Assembly: GCA_015501595.1 (NCBI GenBank)
Contig: JADNRX010000971.1
Span: 1 to 17,063, forward strand
DNA: 17,063 bases
Direction of reading: 5' to 3'
From: Hymenopellis radicata
Taxonomy: Eukaryota; Basidiomycota; Agaricomycetes; Agaricales; Physalacriaceae
Within the stretch, counting starts at the first letter, position 1, and each line of letters opens with the position of its first letter. A program made the translations under genes and the position numbers. The notes under the pieces were generated by a model, which was given only the letters and a program-made list of their open reading frames with translations, made no database searches and was not told the origin of the DNA. Positions 1 through 8,754 of this stretch are shown one piece after another.

Positions 1-1
1 A

Positions 2-1265
2 ATCGTCTCGGCTTGGGCTGACGACAGCGATCCCGACCAAGTTATCGACCAGGTTGGTTCCGGTGCCATTTATGATCGGCTGTACTGAATTCAACTCTCT
101 TAGGCATTGGAAGCTTTCCACCACCCTTACTACGCTTCCGGTCGCTCTGAAATTCAGCGCCAGATGTTCGATGAGATGGAAAAGTGGATTGGCGGGCTGG
201 GTGAAGAGGCTTCAGACATCGTTGCGAAGCTCACAAAACAGAGTGTTCGGGAGGGTAAGAATAAACGTGAAGGAGAGGCTGGTGAAGAGGCTGGTTACGG
301 TGGGTGTGGCCACGGCGGAGGCAGTGCCAGCTATGCGAAGAAGCAATCGTCACACAACGAAATCTTCTCAGCAGTACTCTTCTTCCTATGGCGGAGGTGG
401 AGGCCGCACCCAGGACTCTTCTTATGGAGGTCGCAACGAGTCATCCTATGGAAGGCAAGACGGAAATCTTCCTACGGCGGGCGTAACGAATCGTCCTATG
501 GCGGGCGCAACGAGTCATCGTACGGAGGCGCTGAGTCGTACGGACGTAACGAATCGTCGCATGGCGGTCGCAACGACGACTCGTCTTACGCCGCAACGAA
601 TCCTCGTATGGCGGACGTAATGATGAATCGTCTTATGGGCGCAACGAGTCGTCTGGTCGTCAGGAATCTTCTTACGGCGGGCGCAACGACGATTCTTATG
701 GTCGCACCGAGCCTTCTTATGGTGCGGGCGTAACGAATCCTCCTATGGGGAGGGCGTAACGAGTCTGGCCGCAATGACGAGTCTTCGTATGGGGGTGGGC
801 GTAACGAGTCCTCCTATGGCGGCCACAATGAATCTTCATATGGTGGAAGAGAATCTGGTGGCGGGCGTACTGAAGAATCTTATGGCGGACGCCGCCATGA
901 GTCTAGCCACGGCGAAAGCGACAACTCGTCTTATGGACGCAGAGGTGGTGATGAGTACGGGCGTGGCGGTGGCGATGAGTATGGTCGACCTCCCCGTGAA
1001 GAGTATGGTCAACCTCCCCGTGAAGAGTACGGTCGACCTCCCCGTGAAGAGCAAGGTGGCGGACGTCACGGTCATCACAGTGGTGGGGACGAGTATGCCG
1101 GAAGTGGTCGAGCTGGTTATAATCCCAGCTATGGTGGACAACCAGGAGACCTTTGGAGCCGAAAGAATGAACATCCGCGACAATAACGAGTATGAGGGAG
1201 GAGGCGGTGGATATCAAGGAGGTGAAGGCAACGGACGCCGTCGTGAATATGACAGTGGATATTAG
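2..1265 (+). CDS. HET-C-like protein, C-terminal part (5' end outside window, frame-broken)
   Basis: The 3' part of a gene that begins before the window. The first exon piece (2-52) reads IVSAWADDSDPDQVIDQV; a 51-bp intron (53-103) follows, and exon 2 begins ALEAFHHPYY, continues through QRQMFDEMEKW and SVREGKNKREGE, then enters a long Gly/Tyr/Ser repeat tail. An FHHP...MF..E.W...SVR.GKN pattern followed by a glycine-rich tail is what I recall for fungal HET-C (Aspergillus TinC), a heterokaryon-incompatibility family; this recognition is from memory. The repeat frame moves between all three phases. Single-base changes that restore it fall at the A run 360-362, GG/AAA 462-466, single G losses near 590, 724 and 747-750, and the T run 1152-1154. 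The corrected frame ends in REYDSGY with stop at 1263-1265; uncorrected frames stop at 731-733 and about 1185. No other function is visible. Confidence 0.62.
409..935 (+). repeat. Degenerate tandem repeat coding for RNESSYGG units
   Basis: About twenty imperfect 18-24 bp units encode variants of (R/G)N(E/D)(E/S)SSYGG inside the HET-C-like tail. Units read RNESSYGG, RNDESSYG, RQESSYGG, HNESSYGG and similar. The periodic peptide in each unit lets one see in which phase every stretch was meant to be read, which is how the frame breaks were located. The array is low-complexity, rich in Gly, Ser, Tyr, Asn and Arg, and probably disordered. Confidence 0.85.
977..1048 (+). repeat. Three tandem 24-bp repeats coding for EYG(R/Q)PPRE
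   Basis: Three head-to-tail 24-bp units occupy 977-1000, 1001-1024 and 1025-1048. They differ at only two or three bases and encode EYGRPPRE, EYGQPPRE, EYGRPPRE. They are in frame with each other, directly follow the RNESSYGG region and are part of the same coding sequence. Confidence 0.92.
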
Positions 1266-1836
1266 AAGGCGAGGAATCAAGGAAGGAGTAAAGACGGGCC
1301 TTCTGTCGAATGGGCTCTTATCATTGTATAACAAACATATATTTGTGACATCTAAAGGGATTGTATCCAACTTGATTTATTGGTTTCAATTTTCAACGTA
1401 TCTCGAGATTGCATACCTCGATCTGGAGCGCTGCCAGTGGTTCGCTCAATCCATATAATGATGTATACATCAAACTTCTGTGCTTGCAAATTCTCTTGAC
1501 AGAGAAGATGTTACACGTATGTGTTAACTCTAGTGTCCTTGCAACAGAGGACCGTCCTAGATTCGCTGACCGCCTCCTGGACATTGTAGTACGCTGGCGC
1601 CACGCTCGTCGATATCAGTAGCCCATTCAAGGCCATTTTCCGCGTTCTAAGTGACAGTACCGAGATCAAAGCCTGCCACGGCCCGTCAAAGGACTCTGTG
1701 ATGCATGCATCAAAATAGCTAGTGCTATTCCATACATAGCTCATGCCAGACAAGCGTTACCGCGCACTTCGGGAAGCATTTACGTGGCGTGATCCTAAGA
1801 CAGTCAGTAAGTCAAGCAAGCTAGGGTGCCAGATCT

Positions 1837-1873
1837 GCGCACTCGGAGGGGCTTCTAGCACGCCCGAGTGTGC
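1837..1873. repeat. Inverted repeat, 10-bp stem
   Basis: The arms GCGCACTCGG (1837-1846) and CCGAGTGTGC (1864-1873) are complementary over 10 bp with one G-U pair, around a 17-nt loop. No gene assignment. It is the first of four hairpins within 230 bp. Confidence 0.6.
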
Positions 1874-1925
1874 CCACTTGATGCGAGTGAGCAGACTCAG
1901 CAGATTGGACGTTGTAGGACAGGTA

Positions 1926-1949
1926 CCCGATCGCGATGAAACGATCGGG
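1926..1949. repeat. Perfect inverted repeat, 8-bp stem
   Basis: CCCGATCG (1926-1933) and CGATCGGG (1942-1949) form a perfect 8-bp stem around an 8-nt loop. It ends two bases before the next palindrome. Confidence 0.7.
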
Positions 1950-1951
1950 GC

Positions 1952-1977
1952 CTCGATCAGGTAGTTACCGGATCGAG
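1952..1977. repeat. Near-perfect 26-bp palindrome
   Basis: CTCGATC (1952-1958) pairs with GATCGAG (1971-1977). After one A/G mismatch, GGTA (1960-1963) pairs with TACC (1966-1969) around GT. Eleven of the thirteen positions on each arm pair; the exceptions are the mismatch and the central GT. As DNA it could be a dimeric binding site; as RNA it would be a tight hairpin. Confidence 0.7.
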
Positions 1978-2045
1978 ACGTAGAAATTTATTGCGCCACG
2001 TCCCCATGCAAGCAGTCAGAAGGATTTGAGCAGGGAGCGAAGGCA

Positions 2046-2067
2046 TTACCGCCGCTTTTTGCGGTAA
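2046..2067. repeat. Inverted repeat with T-rich loop
   Basis: TTACCGC (2046-2052) and GCGGTAA (2061-2067) flank the loop CGCTTTTT. The GGTAAC sequence appears again at 2086-2091. No functional assignment. Confidence 0.6.
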
Positions 2068-2805
2068 CGCAGAAGCGATTTATATGGTAACGGTCCCCCG
2101 ACGGACTATCAATTTGTGACGCGCATGCGGACACGGTCCAGGATCTGTGATTACAGTCCTCGGTTTGGTGATATGTGCACTATATAGGAACCTTGAGAGG
2201 AAGAGAGCCGGATCCGTCGGATATGTAGATAGGCTTGTTCAAGAGGCAGGAAAACCGATGTTGTTATAGCCCTCCGGAGTTTGCTTCCGCGGTAGGCGAC
2301 CAACGCGTCTTTCCACGATCGAATCATCGATGCCCTTTTCAGGTTCCAGAGTAGACATGCATTATGACTGTCGCAGCAGAGACGCCTATTCTTGGGACGC
2401 ACTGACAGGATGAACATTGCTTCTGCAATACACTCCTTGATTATGATACAAATGGATGGCAAGGATTGGTGAAATTGGTATGACAACGCCTCGGACTGCG
2501 AGCTCGGAAAGGCTCCTGCGACTTGTAGAACAGTTTCATTGAGAGCATCTGAGTAGCCTTCAGTCGAGTTGTTATCCCAAATTTCTGACTGGATAAGTAC
2601 ATAAAGTTAGTAAGGTTTGATGAAAAGATCGCGATAGTCTTGGCTGAGGACACGTGTGAGGAAATATTCCCGATCTGTTCAATTTGCCATCCAACCACCA
2701 TCTCCCTCCCGACCACGACCAACTGCACCATTCTTTTTTAGGGCTACACTGCCCGTCCATTCCCTTTATTAAAGCAGAGCAACGCCGAGCGTCTTTGGTC
2801 TGGAA

Positions 2806-5800
2806 ATGGCTTATCAACAGCAAAACCACGATCCCTATTACTCGCAGCCAGCGCCTAATTACAACGCCGGCCAGACCACCTACAATTCCAATACCCCTCG
2901 CTACGACAACACTGGTGTTGTCGACTACCCTCCTGCCCATAACTATGACGAATCGAACTGGGAGACGAAGTCTGCCAAATCCTACCAGAGCAGCTACGCT
3001 GGCTCACAGGCCCACCTTGCTCCGTACGGCACGAACGACGCACCGCCCGTCCCCAACATGCCCTTCCAGCAGAACTATCCTCCGCCCATGGGCCGCCCAG
3101 GCATGTATCATCATCCCAGCAGCGCCGGCTACTCCGTCGCACGGGAAAAGATGCTCAAGCGTCGCTCCGTACGACAAGTCGAGCTCTTCCAGGGTAACCT
3201 AGTGCTCGATATGGACGTCCCGTCGCACATCGTGCCCTCAACAAGGACCCACGAAGAGGAGATGACCAAGATGCGCTATACCGCCGCTACATGTGACCCG
3301 GACGACTTCATGAAGTCCCGCTACTCCCTCCGACCGTTCCTGTACGGACGGCAGACAGAGCTGTTCATTGTCATGACCATGTACAACGAGGACGAGGTCC
3401 TATTCTGCAAGACGATGAACGCGTGAGTCGTTTTGCGGTATCTGCCTGCACCGTGTGCTAATGATCCGGGCAGTGTTATCAAGAACATTGCGCACTTGTG
3501 CAGCCGGAACAAGTCAAAGATGTGGGGTCCTGAAGGCTGGAAGAAGATTGTTGTTTGCGTCGTGTCTGATGGCCGCAACAAAGTGAACAAGAGAACGCTG
3601 CAGGTTCTCAGTTTGGTAGGTTTATTTATTTCTCGTAGCCCAATTTATGCTTATCATCATTTAGATGGGCGTCTACCAGGAGGGTATCGCCAAGGATTCC
3701 GTGGGAGGCAAAGACGTGACTGCTCACATCTTCGAGTACACGTCCAGCGTTATCGTGACCGACACCGGTGAGGTAGCTCAGGGAACTTGTCCGGTACAAA
3801 TCCTGTTCTGCCTCAAGGAGCAAAACAAGAAGAAACTTAACAGTCATCGTTGGTTCTTCAACGCCTTCGGTCCCTTGATCAAGCCCAACGTCTGCATCCT
3901 CCTTGACGTCGGAACTAAGCCTACAGGAACGTCAATCTACGAACTGTGGAAGTGCTTTGACAAGCACTCCTACGTAGGCGGTGCCTGCGGAGAGTGCGTT
4001 CTAATTTTACTCCATTAATTATACCGTGGTCTAATTATTACGCTGTAGAATCTGTGTGGACACGGGACGCAGTTGCAGTCTTCTCCTGACGAGCCCCTTG
4101 GCTGCCTCGCAAAACTTCGAATACAAGATATCCAACATTCTTGACAAGCCTTTGGAGAGTGTCTTTGGATACATCAGTGTGCTGCCCGGTGCCTTCAGTG
4201 CTTACCGATACAAAGCGCTCCAGAATGGACCAGATGGCAAGGGTCCCTTGGCATCGTATTTCAAGGGCGAGGCCATGCACGGCGCTTCCAGCGATGCAGG
4301 TCTTTTCGAGAGGAACATGTACCTTGCCGAGGATCGTATCTTGTGCTTCGAGATCGTGACGAAGAAACGCGAGGGATGGACGCTCAAGTATGTCAAGAGT
4401 GCTAAGGCGTCTACCGATGTGCCCACAACTCTCGCCGAATTCATTTCTCAGCGTCGGCGATGGTTGAATGGATCTCTCTTCGCGTCGATACACGCCACTG
4501 TCTTCTGGTTCAGGATCTGGACCTCTGGTCAGAATTTCTTCAGGAAATTTGTGCTCATGTTCGAGTTCATTTACAACGCCGTGCAACTCGTCTTCACATG
4601 GACCTCTCTCGCCAACTTCTATCTTGCGTTCTTCTTCGTAAGCCCTCTTTTTATTCATAGTCTGGCCAAGTTCCTGACCGTCTATCCAGTTGGTCTCATC
4701 AGCAACAGAGGACTCCAAAACGGACGCGTTCAATTTTCCTCAGTCAGAATGCAGGGAAAACTGTGTTCGAGGTCTTCCTCAAACTCTACATCGTGCTACT
4801 TTTCGTCGTCCTAGTTTGCTCGCTTGGTAATCGACCTCAAGGTTCGAAATGGACCTACAGTTTGGCAGTCATTCTCTTTGGACTGTGTAATATCATTACA
4901 ATCTGGTGCGCTGCATGGACTGTCTATCTTGCAGTACCGCATACCGCAGCAGGATGGTCGAATTTCGGACAGTATGTTCTCCCATTCTCTCTTACTGGCT
5001 TCCAATCTCACCTATCACAGGCTTTTGAAGGATACCCCCGCCCTCCAAGACATCGTCATTTCGTTGCGGCAACTTACGGTCTATACTTCATCAGCTCCTT
5101 CATGCACTTCGAGCCGTGGCATATGTTCACGAGTTTCCTTCAATACATGTTCTTCCTTCCGTCTTGTAAGCCGTTTCTATTCGGTGACGCGAGTTTGCTA
5201 ACAGTCGTTTGTTTCTTTTCCTATGCAGATGTAAACATCCTCAGTACGTTCAACATTCATAGTTTCAAGTCACACACTGACTTCTACGCACAGTGATGTA
5301 CGCGATGTGCAAACCTTCACGATGTCACTTGGGTACTAAGGGTGACAATGGATCGTCCAAGGATCTTGGAGGCGCTAAGAAGGTCAAGGGTGAGGGAGGC
5401 AAAGAGCTCATGGAAGTCGAGATTCCTACTGCGCGAGAGGACGTTGACCAATTATGGTCCGCCGCGAAGAACTCCCTGAGACATAAACCGGCAGAAGAGA
5501 AGGAGCACCGAGACGCTGCGACGAAGCAGGCTGATCATGACAGAAACAGCCGAAACGAATGTCGTGCTGGCGTGGGTCGGTTCGAACATGTAGGTGTCTT
5601 CACTGCGTCCGTGATAGCGCGCGCTAATCCTTCATTCTAGGGTCATGATTGTTGTTTTCACCTCGACAGCATTCACCGACTGGGTTGCCACGCATTTTTC
5701 ATCAGCCAGCGGAGGCGCGTTCAACCCATACCTCAGTTTCTTATTCATCGCACTGTGCGTCACACGATTCCGCATATTCTCCTTAAACCTGCTCATGATT

Positions 5801-5878
5801 TTCCACAGAGCATGCCTGTCCGCCATTCGATTCGGTGGCTCCCTGATTTACTTGATTTTCCGTCTGTTTGGCCATTAA
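2806..5878 (+). CDS. Chitin synthase, family 1 (class I-III type)
   Basis: Membrane processive glycosyltransferase (GT2) that polymerises UDP-GlcNAc into cell-wall chitin. Ten exons: 2806-3422, 3474-3615, 3665-3993, 4049-4637, 4690-4971, 5021-5165, 5229-5243, 5294-5589, 5641-5754 and 5809-5878. The corrected coding length is 2598 nt (865 aa), normal for the family. The N-terminus (to about residue 115) is Tyr/Gln/Pro-rich. The catalytic core shows MYNEDE (about 191), SDGR (237-240), DVGTK (334-338), AEDR (456-459) and QRRRWLNGS (497-505), followed by several membrane segments. All junctions are GT...AG and keep phase. Five frame breaks must be corrected: extra T in 4734-4737, missing G near 5066, extra A in 5311-5313, missing G in 5331-5333 and extra A in 5553-5555. 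The first four exons are clean. The ATG at 2806 is the first methionine and gives a typical N-terminus. Class not assigned. Confidence 0.95.
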
Positions 5879-6043
5879 ACAGCAGAAGCACGGCGTTCTC
5901 TTTCCGTTGTATTATCACTCTGCGAGTTGTATATGATTTCGTTACGGATGGAACTACTGATAACTTCTTTTTTATTCCTTCGCCTTGTGCTATGCATTAT
6001 TCTTGTTTATCCGTTTTGAACTGTTTTCTCCGTGTACCACATT
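5879..6043. other. Convergent 3' intergenic spacer
   Basis: A 165-bp spacer between the stop of chitin synthase (plus strand) and the predicted stop of gene A (minus strand). It is T-rich on the plus strand and must hold the ends of both transcripts. I see no exact AATAAA signal; nothing else is recognisable. Confidence 0.6.
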
Positions 6044-7348
6044 CTATACCCTTTTCCACAGCCATTTCTGAAATGAACCGTTGAGAAGGTGCAAAAGAAT
6101 AATGTCGAGGACGACGCATAGTGAGGGTCCGTATACAAGTATATAAAAAAGGTAACAATCTTCATCGATGTTTGCAGCATTTTTGCCCTTCTTAGGCTTC
6201 TTCGGATCTTCACAAACGTGTGTAGTAGTACATTCGCAATCTTTCAGATCCCGATGACGAGCAGCGACCGCTTTGTCACGGTAGGAGACGAGTTGTCTGC
6301 CATTAGGTCTCACCACCCTAATTTCGGGCGCGAATCTTTCTTTGCCGCGCTGTTTCTCGTATTTGTCATTATCTCGCTCCAATCTGCATCTAATGTCAAC
6401 GAACGAATGAATTTGATCAAGTAAGATAACCAACTTGGTCTTGAAGAAGTCCTTTCCCTTCATGAGCATGGCCTGCTCTGTTGGATCGCCCGGCGGCTTC
6501 AGTCCGAGTTCCTTGTCTTTTAAGACGGCCTCTTTGCGAAAGGCGTGGTACAGCAGATCAACCCATCTGTAGGCGCTCCCAGTTGCGGTGAGACTGGCAA
6601 CGTTACCGTTGGGGAATGTGTAGTATGGCAGCGGAGCCAACTCTTCCTTCGTAAATTTGAAAGAAAGACTTAACTATGCGACGTGAGAGTCAAACTCCAT
6701 AGACGAGTACGAGTCCTATAGTCTCACCATCGCTGTAATGCATGACGTGCATGCCTTTCTGTTGCTGCAAGATTTCGCCGTTTGGCTTGAGTGCGTGTTC
6801 ATTGCACCAAGCCTCCCAGGATATCGGAAGCGCTGCTTGCCTCCCCGCCGTGCCTGAAGGGGTAGCTGGAGGAGCGCTAGGAGCGGTATTGGCTCGAGCT
6901 GTGGCGCAAGGAGCCGGAGCAGTGTGCGCCTTCAACTCCCGAGCTACCTTTGGCATAATCTCATCGTTGTCCGACTCATCGTCTGAGATGATAATAGCAG
7001 GGATATGGGCGTGTTTACGCCTCTTCCTCACGGGCGTCGCAGGAAGCGGCAAGTCGTCTGAATCTAAATCGATAACCTCTGGTCTCGAGTTTACGAGTCT
7101 TGAAGTTGAAGCCAGGGCCGGAGTTACAAGATCGGCATCATCATCAACCTGGGTGCTCGTTAGTACACAGTCTCTTGAATGACCCACAGGCCTACCGGTC
7201 TCCTCTTTGCAGAACTCTTAGCTTGTCGCTTCTTCTCGACCCTCGGCGGCGTGCTGGGTGTGGTAGTATAATCGACGATCTCGACGTCGGAGTCCCCGTC
7301 AATATCTGGACTCAAGGGACGTTTAAGAGCGTGCGACCTAGAGGTCAT
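6044..7348 (-). CDS. Gene A: unknown basidiomycete nuclear-type protein with SUMO-interaction-like motifs
   Basis: Four exons on the minus strand: 7348-7196, 7148-6728, 6673-6435 and 6389-6044, with introns of 47, 54 and 45 bp in phases 0, 1 and 2, the same as gene C. One extra T near 6660-6662 breaks the frame; removing it gives exon 3 the same 238-nt length as in gene C and a 385-aa product. Visible features: VEIVD (22-26), VIDLDSDD (76-83) and IIISDDESD (103-111), which look like SUMO-interaction motifs; a basic cluster RKRRKH (92-97); an Ala/Pro-rich linker; AWCNEHA (164-170); a PYYTF box; and a basic helical stretch after exon 3. The start was chosen because its N-terminus aligns with gene C; an in-frame ATG lies about 145 bp upstream. 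The last 40 or so residues are hydrophobic and AT-rich and may be read-through. No family recognised; probably nuclear (inference). Confidence 0.72.
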
Positions 7349-7687
7349 GGTGGTTTGTGCTAAGGAGACACCAGCTGATCGAGGATCGGTTGGAGTGAAC
7401 GGTTCAAACGTTAATGTATGTAACTCGTCAGCTGCTGAACATCTGCATAAGCTACTTCTTGAGCTACCTGGTGGAAGAAACGACGATGCAAACATGAGGT
7501 GCACAAGCTCGAAACGAGTTGATATTGAAGAGGAGAAGAAATCGATCCATTGAATTCATGCTACTGTACATATTCTGAAGATATTACAACTACAACTGCC
7601 ATCTAATCATCGTACGCGTCGCACATACAGTCTGGCAAGAGACATCGCCTACGAATTCGAATCGGGGGTGAGGAGGACTTTACGGTG
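7349..7687. other. Spacer between gene A start and copy B end
   Basis: A stretch of 339 bp lying upstream of gene A and downstream of copy B, both on the minus strand. It should contain the gene A promoter. No TATA box was found. An open frame continues upstream of the chosen gene A start, so the 5' end of that gene is uncertain. Confidence 0.5.
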
Positions 7688-8575
7688 CTAAAAATGATTC
7701 TCTCCCCCTTTCAACTTTCCCTCCCGTTCCCTCTTCTCCATTCGCTTTTCATACATTTCATACTGCTGTAGTCGAGGTCAATAGGGAAAAAACAACAGAA
7801 ACAAAAGACTTACGCCAACTTGAAATTCGCCTGGCCTGCCTCTAACATTGCGTTCTCCCCTGGCTCTTCCGCCGCGTCAGGAATACCTTGCCTGAAGGCC
7901 GCCCTGCGATAGGCGAGATTCAAAAGGTCCTCGTAACGGTGAGCGCGAGGGGCGGTCCTCATTTGGGAAATTGTAGTACGGTACGACCTCCAGATCCCCA
8001 GGTTCGAAGGTGAAGTAGCTGAGAGCTAGAGGACGCGAGGTGAGTTGCATGGAGAGCAAAACATATGTCAGTGGCGCGAACCCTCACTGCTGTGCATAAT
8101 TCGCCAGCCATGTTTAGGCTGGAAATTCGGATCCGTTCTTGAGTTCGGCCTTGCTTGGCTTCGGGGTTTGTGGCGTAATCGACTTCTTGCCCTTGCCCTT
8201 CTCATTAAGCGTAGCCTCGGACACTGCAACTTTCCTGCCCTTTTCGGCGGCTGTAGGTGTAATTCTGTCAGCTGTATATTCAACGAAAAAAATAGACGTC
8301 AAACCTGCTTCGCGTCGGACGCTGCAACTTTCCTGCCCTTTTTGGCGGCTGTAGGCTTCAGGTTGACCTAGTACTTTGAATGAAATGATTTCGCCGTAGA
8401 CGGAGGCCCGCTGGGTGCGAGTTACTGAAGCGTGGTCAGGTGGGCGATCGAACAGGTTCCGGATGAGCGGGAGACCCTTAGGACCAGGCGAAGGAAGCAA
8501 AGCTGAGCGAGAACGGCGAGCAAGAGAAGAGCAGTGATGACAGCACGGAGAGCCAAGTAATAGATGGGATTGCAT
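7688..8575 (-). pseudogene. Copy B: broken gene-A/C relative fused to a P450 first-exon fragment
   Basis: On the minus strand, 8575 to about 8357 is the start of a P450 gene: MQS..., then SPGPKGLPLI and ASVYGEI, ending at FKVLGQP. The sequence then passes directly into a relative of genes A and C. That part includes a Lys-rich segment, DPNFQPKHGWRIMH (about 8130-8089), an intron, the third exon (8025-7814) with ALSYFTFEPGDLEVVPYYNF, and a last exon whose reading YEKRMEKREREGKLK ends in TAG at 7690-7688. The AWCNEHA box is missing. The frame is broken in the P450 N-terminus, at the CCCC run near 7950 and at the last splice junction, and the P450 part has lost conserved tryptophans (SVTRTQR where P450-2 has WLTYTQW). 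Open frame 8575-8114 (153 codons) crosses the fusion point. Most likely a non-functional chimera; a short fusion peptide cannot be excluded. Confidence 0.82.
8224..8355. repeat. Direct repeat pair of about 34 bp in copy B
   Basis: Two nearly identical segments, 8224-8257 and 8322-8355, lie 98 bp apart and differ at a single base (C/T within the T-rich stretch). On the minus strand both read TAAxKGRKVA. The second abuts the P450/copy B fusion point. A possible 40-bp intron (8304-8265) lies between the two. This looks like a local duplication made when the chimera formed. Confidence 0.8.
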
Positions 8576-8610
8576 GATGTTTGCGTTGGGCTGACTCTGA
8601 AGGACGGCAG

Positions 8611-8620
8611 CCTTTTATTC
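8611..8620 (-). promoter_or_regulatory. TATA-like box of the orphan P450 fragment
   Basis: GAATAAAAGG on the minus strand, about 40 bp before the fragment's ATG at 8575. The same box followed by a similar leader (GCT..CGTC.TTC.GA) stands before both full P450 genes, so the promoter was duplicated with the coding fragment. Confidence 0.65.
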
Positions 8621-8736
8621 GATGAAAACGATCTGCCATAACAGATTTACAGCTACAGCGACTCCACGCGTCGCCAAACCACAACAATACCTAGTTTCCC
8701 AATTGAGAGTCAAAAGTGCCTATCTAATGTCGAGTC

Positions 8737-8754
8737 AGTAGGCTATCAGGTTCT
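8737..8754 (-). promoter_or_regulatory. Shared P450 upstream element, copy 3
   Basis: AGAACCTGATAGCCTACT on the minus strand, 179 bp upstream of the ATG at 8575. It matches the P450-1 element at 17 of 18 positions and the P450-2 element at 16 of 18. Conserved distance and sequence in three promoters suggest a regulator binding site or simply shared descent. Confidence 0.6.

Larger units (their letters stand above)
1266..2805. other. Intergenic region between the HET-C-like gene and chitin synthase
   Basis: About 1.5 kb with no convincing gene. Open frames here (for example 2151-2486 on the minus strand and 1743-1964 on the plus strand) have no recognisable motifs. It holds the 3' flank of the HET-C-like gene, a cluster of hairpins at 1837-2067 (listed separately) and the upstream region of the chitin synthase. 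The last 110 bp before the chitin synthase ATG are pyrimidine-rich, as is common in fungal leaders. I see no canonical TATA box; TTTATTAAAG near 2765 is only a weak candidate. Confidence 0.6.

Noticed and set aside
977..1048. CRISPR-like short repeats
   Set aside because: The 24-bp units are contiguous, without spacers, in frame and part of a eukaryotic coding sequence.
360..1154. Programmed ribosomal frameshifting in the HET-C-like gene
   Set aside because: At least six shifts of mixed sign would be needed, with no slippery heptamer or downstream structure at each; single-base errors explain them better.
836..1370. Minus-strand open frames over the HET-C repeat region
   Set aside because: They are the antisense of a codon-periodic repeat; such repeats keep several frames open and the peptides carry no motif.
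2151..2486. Minus-strand open frame of 111 codons upstream of chitin synthase
   Set aside because: No recognisable domain, no splice or promoter context, and a composition like the surrounding non-coding DNA.
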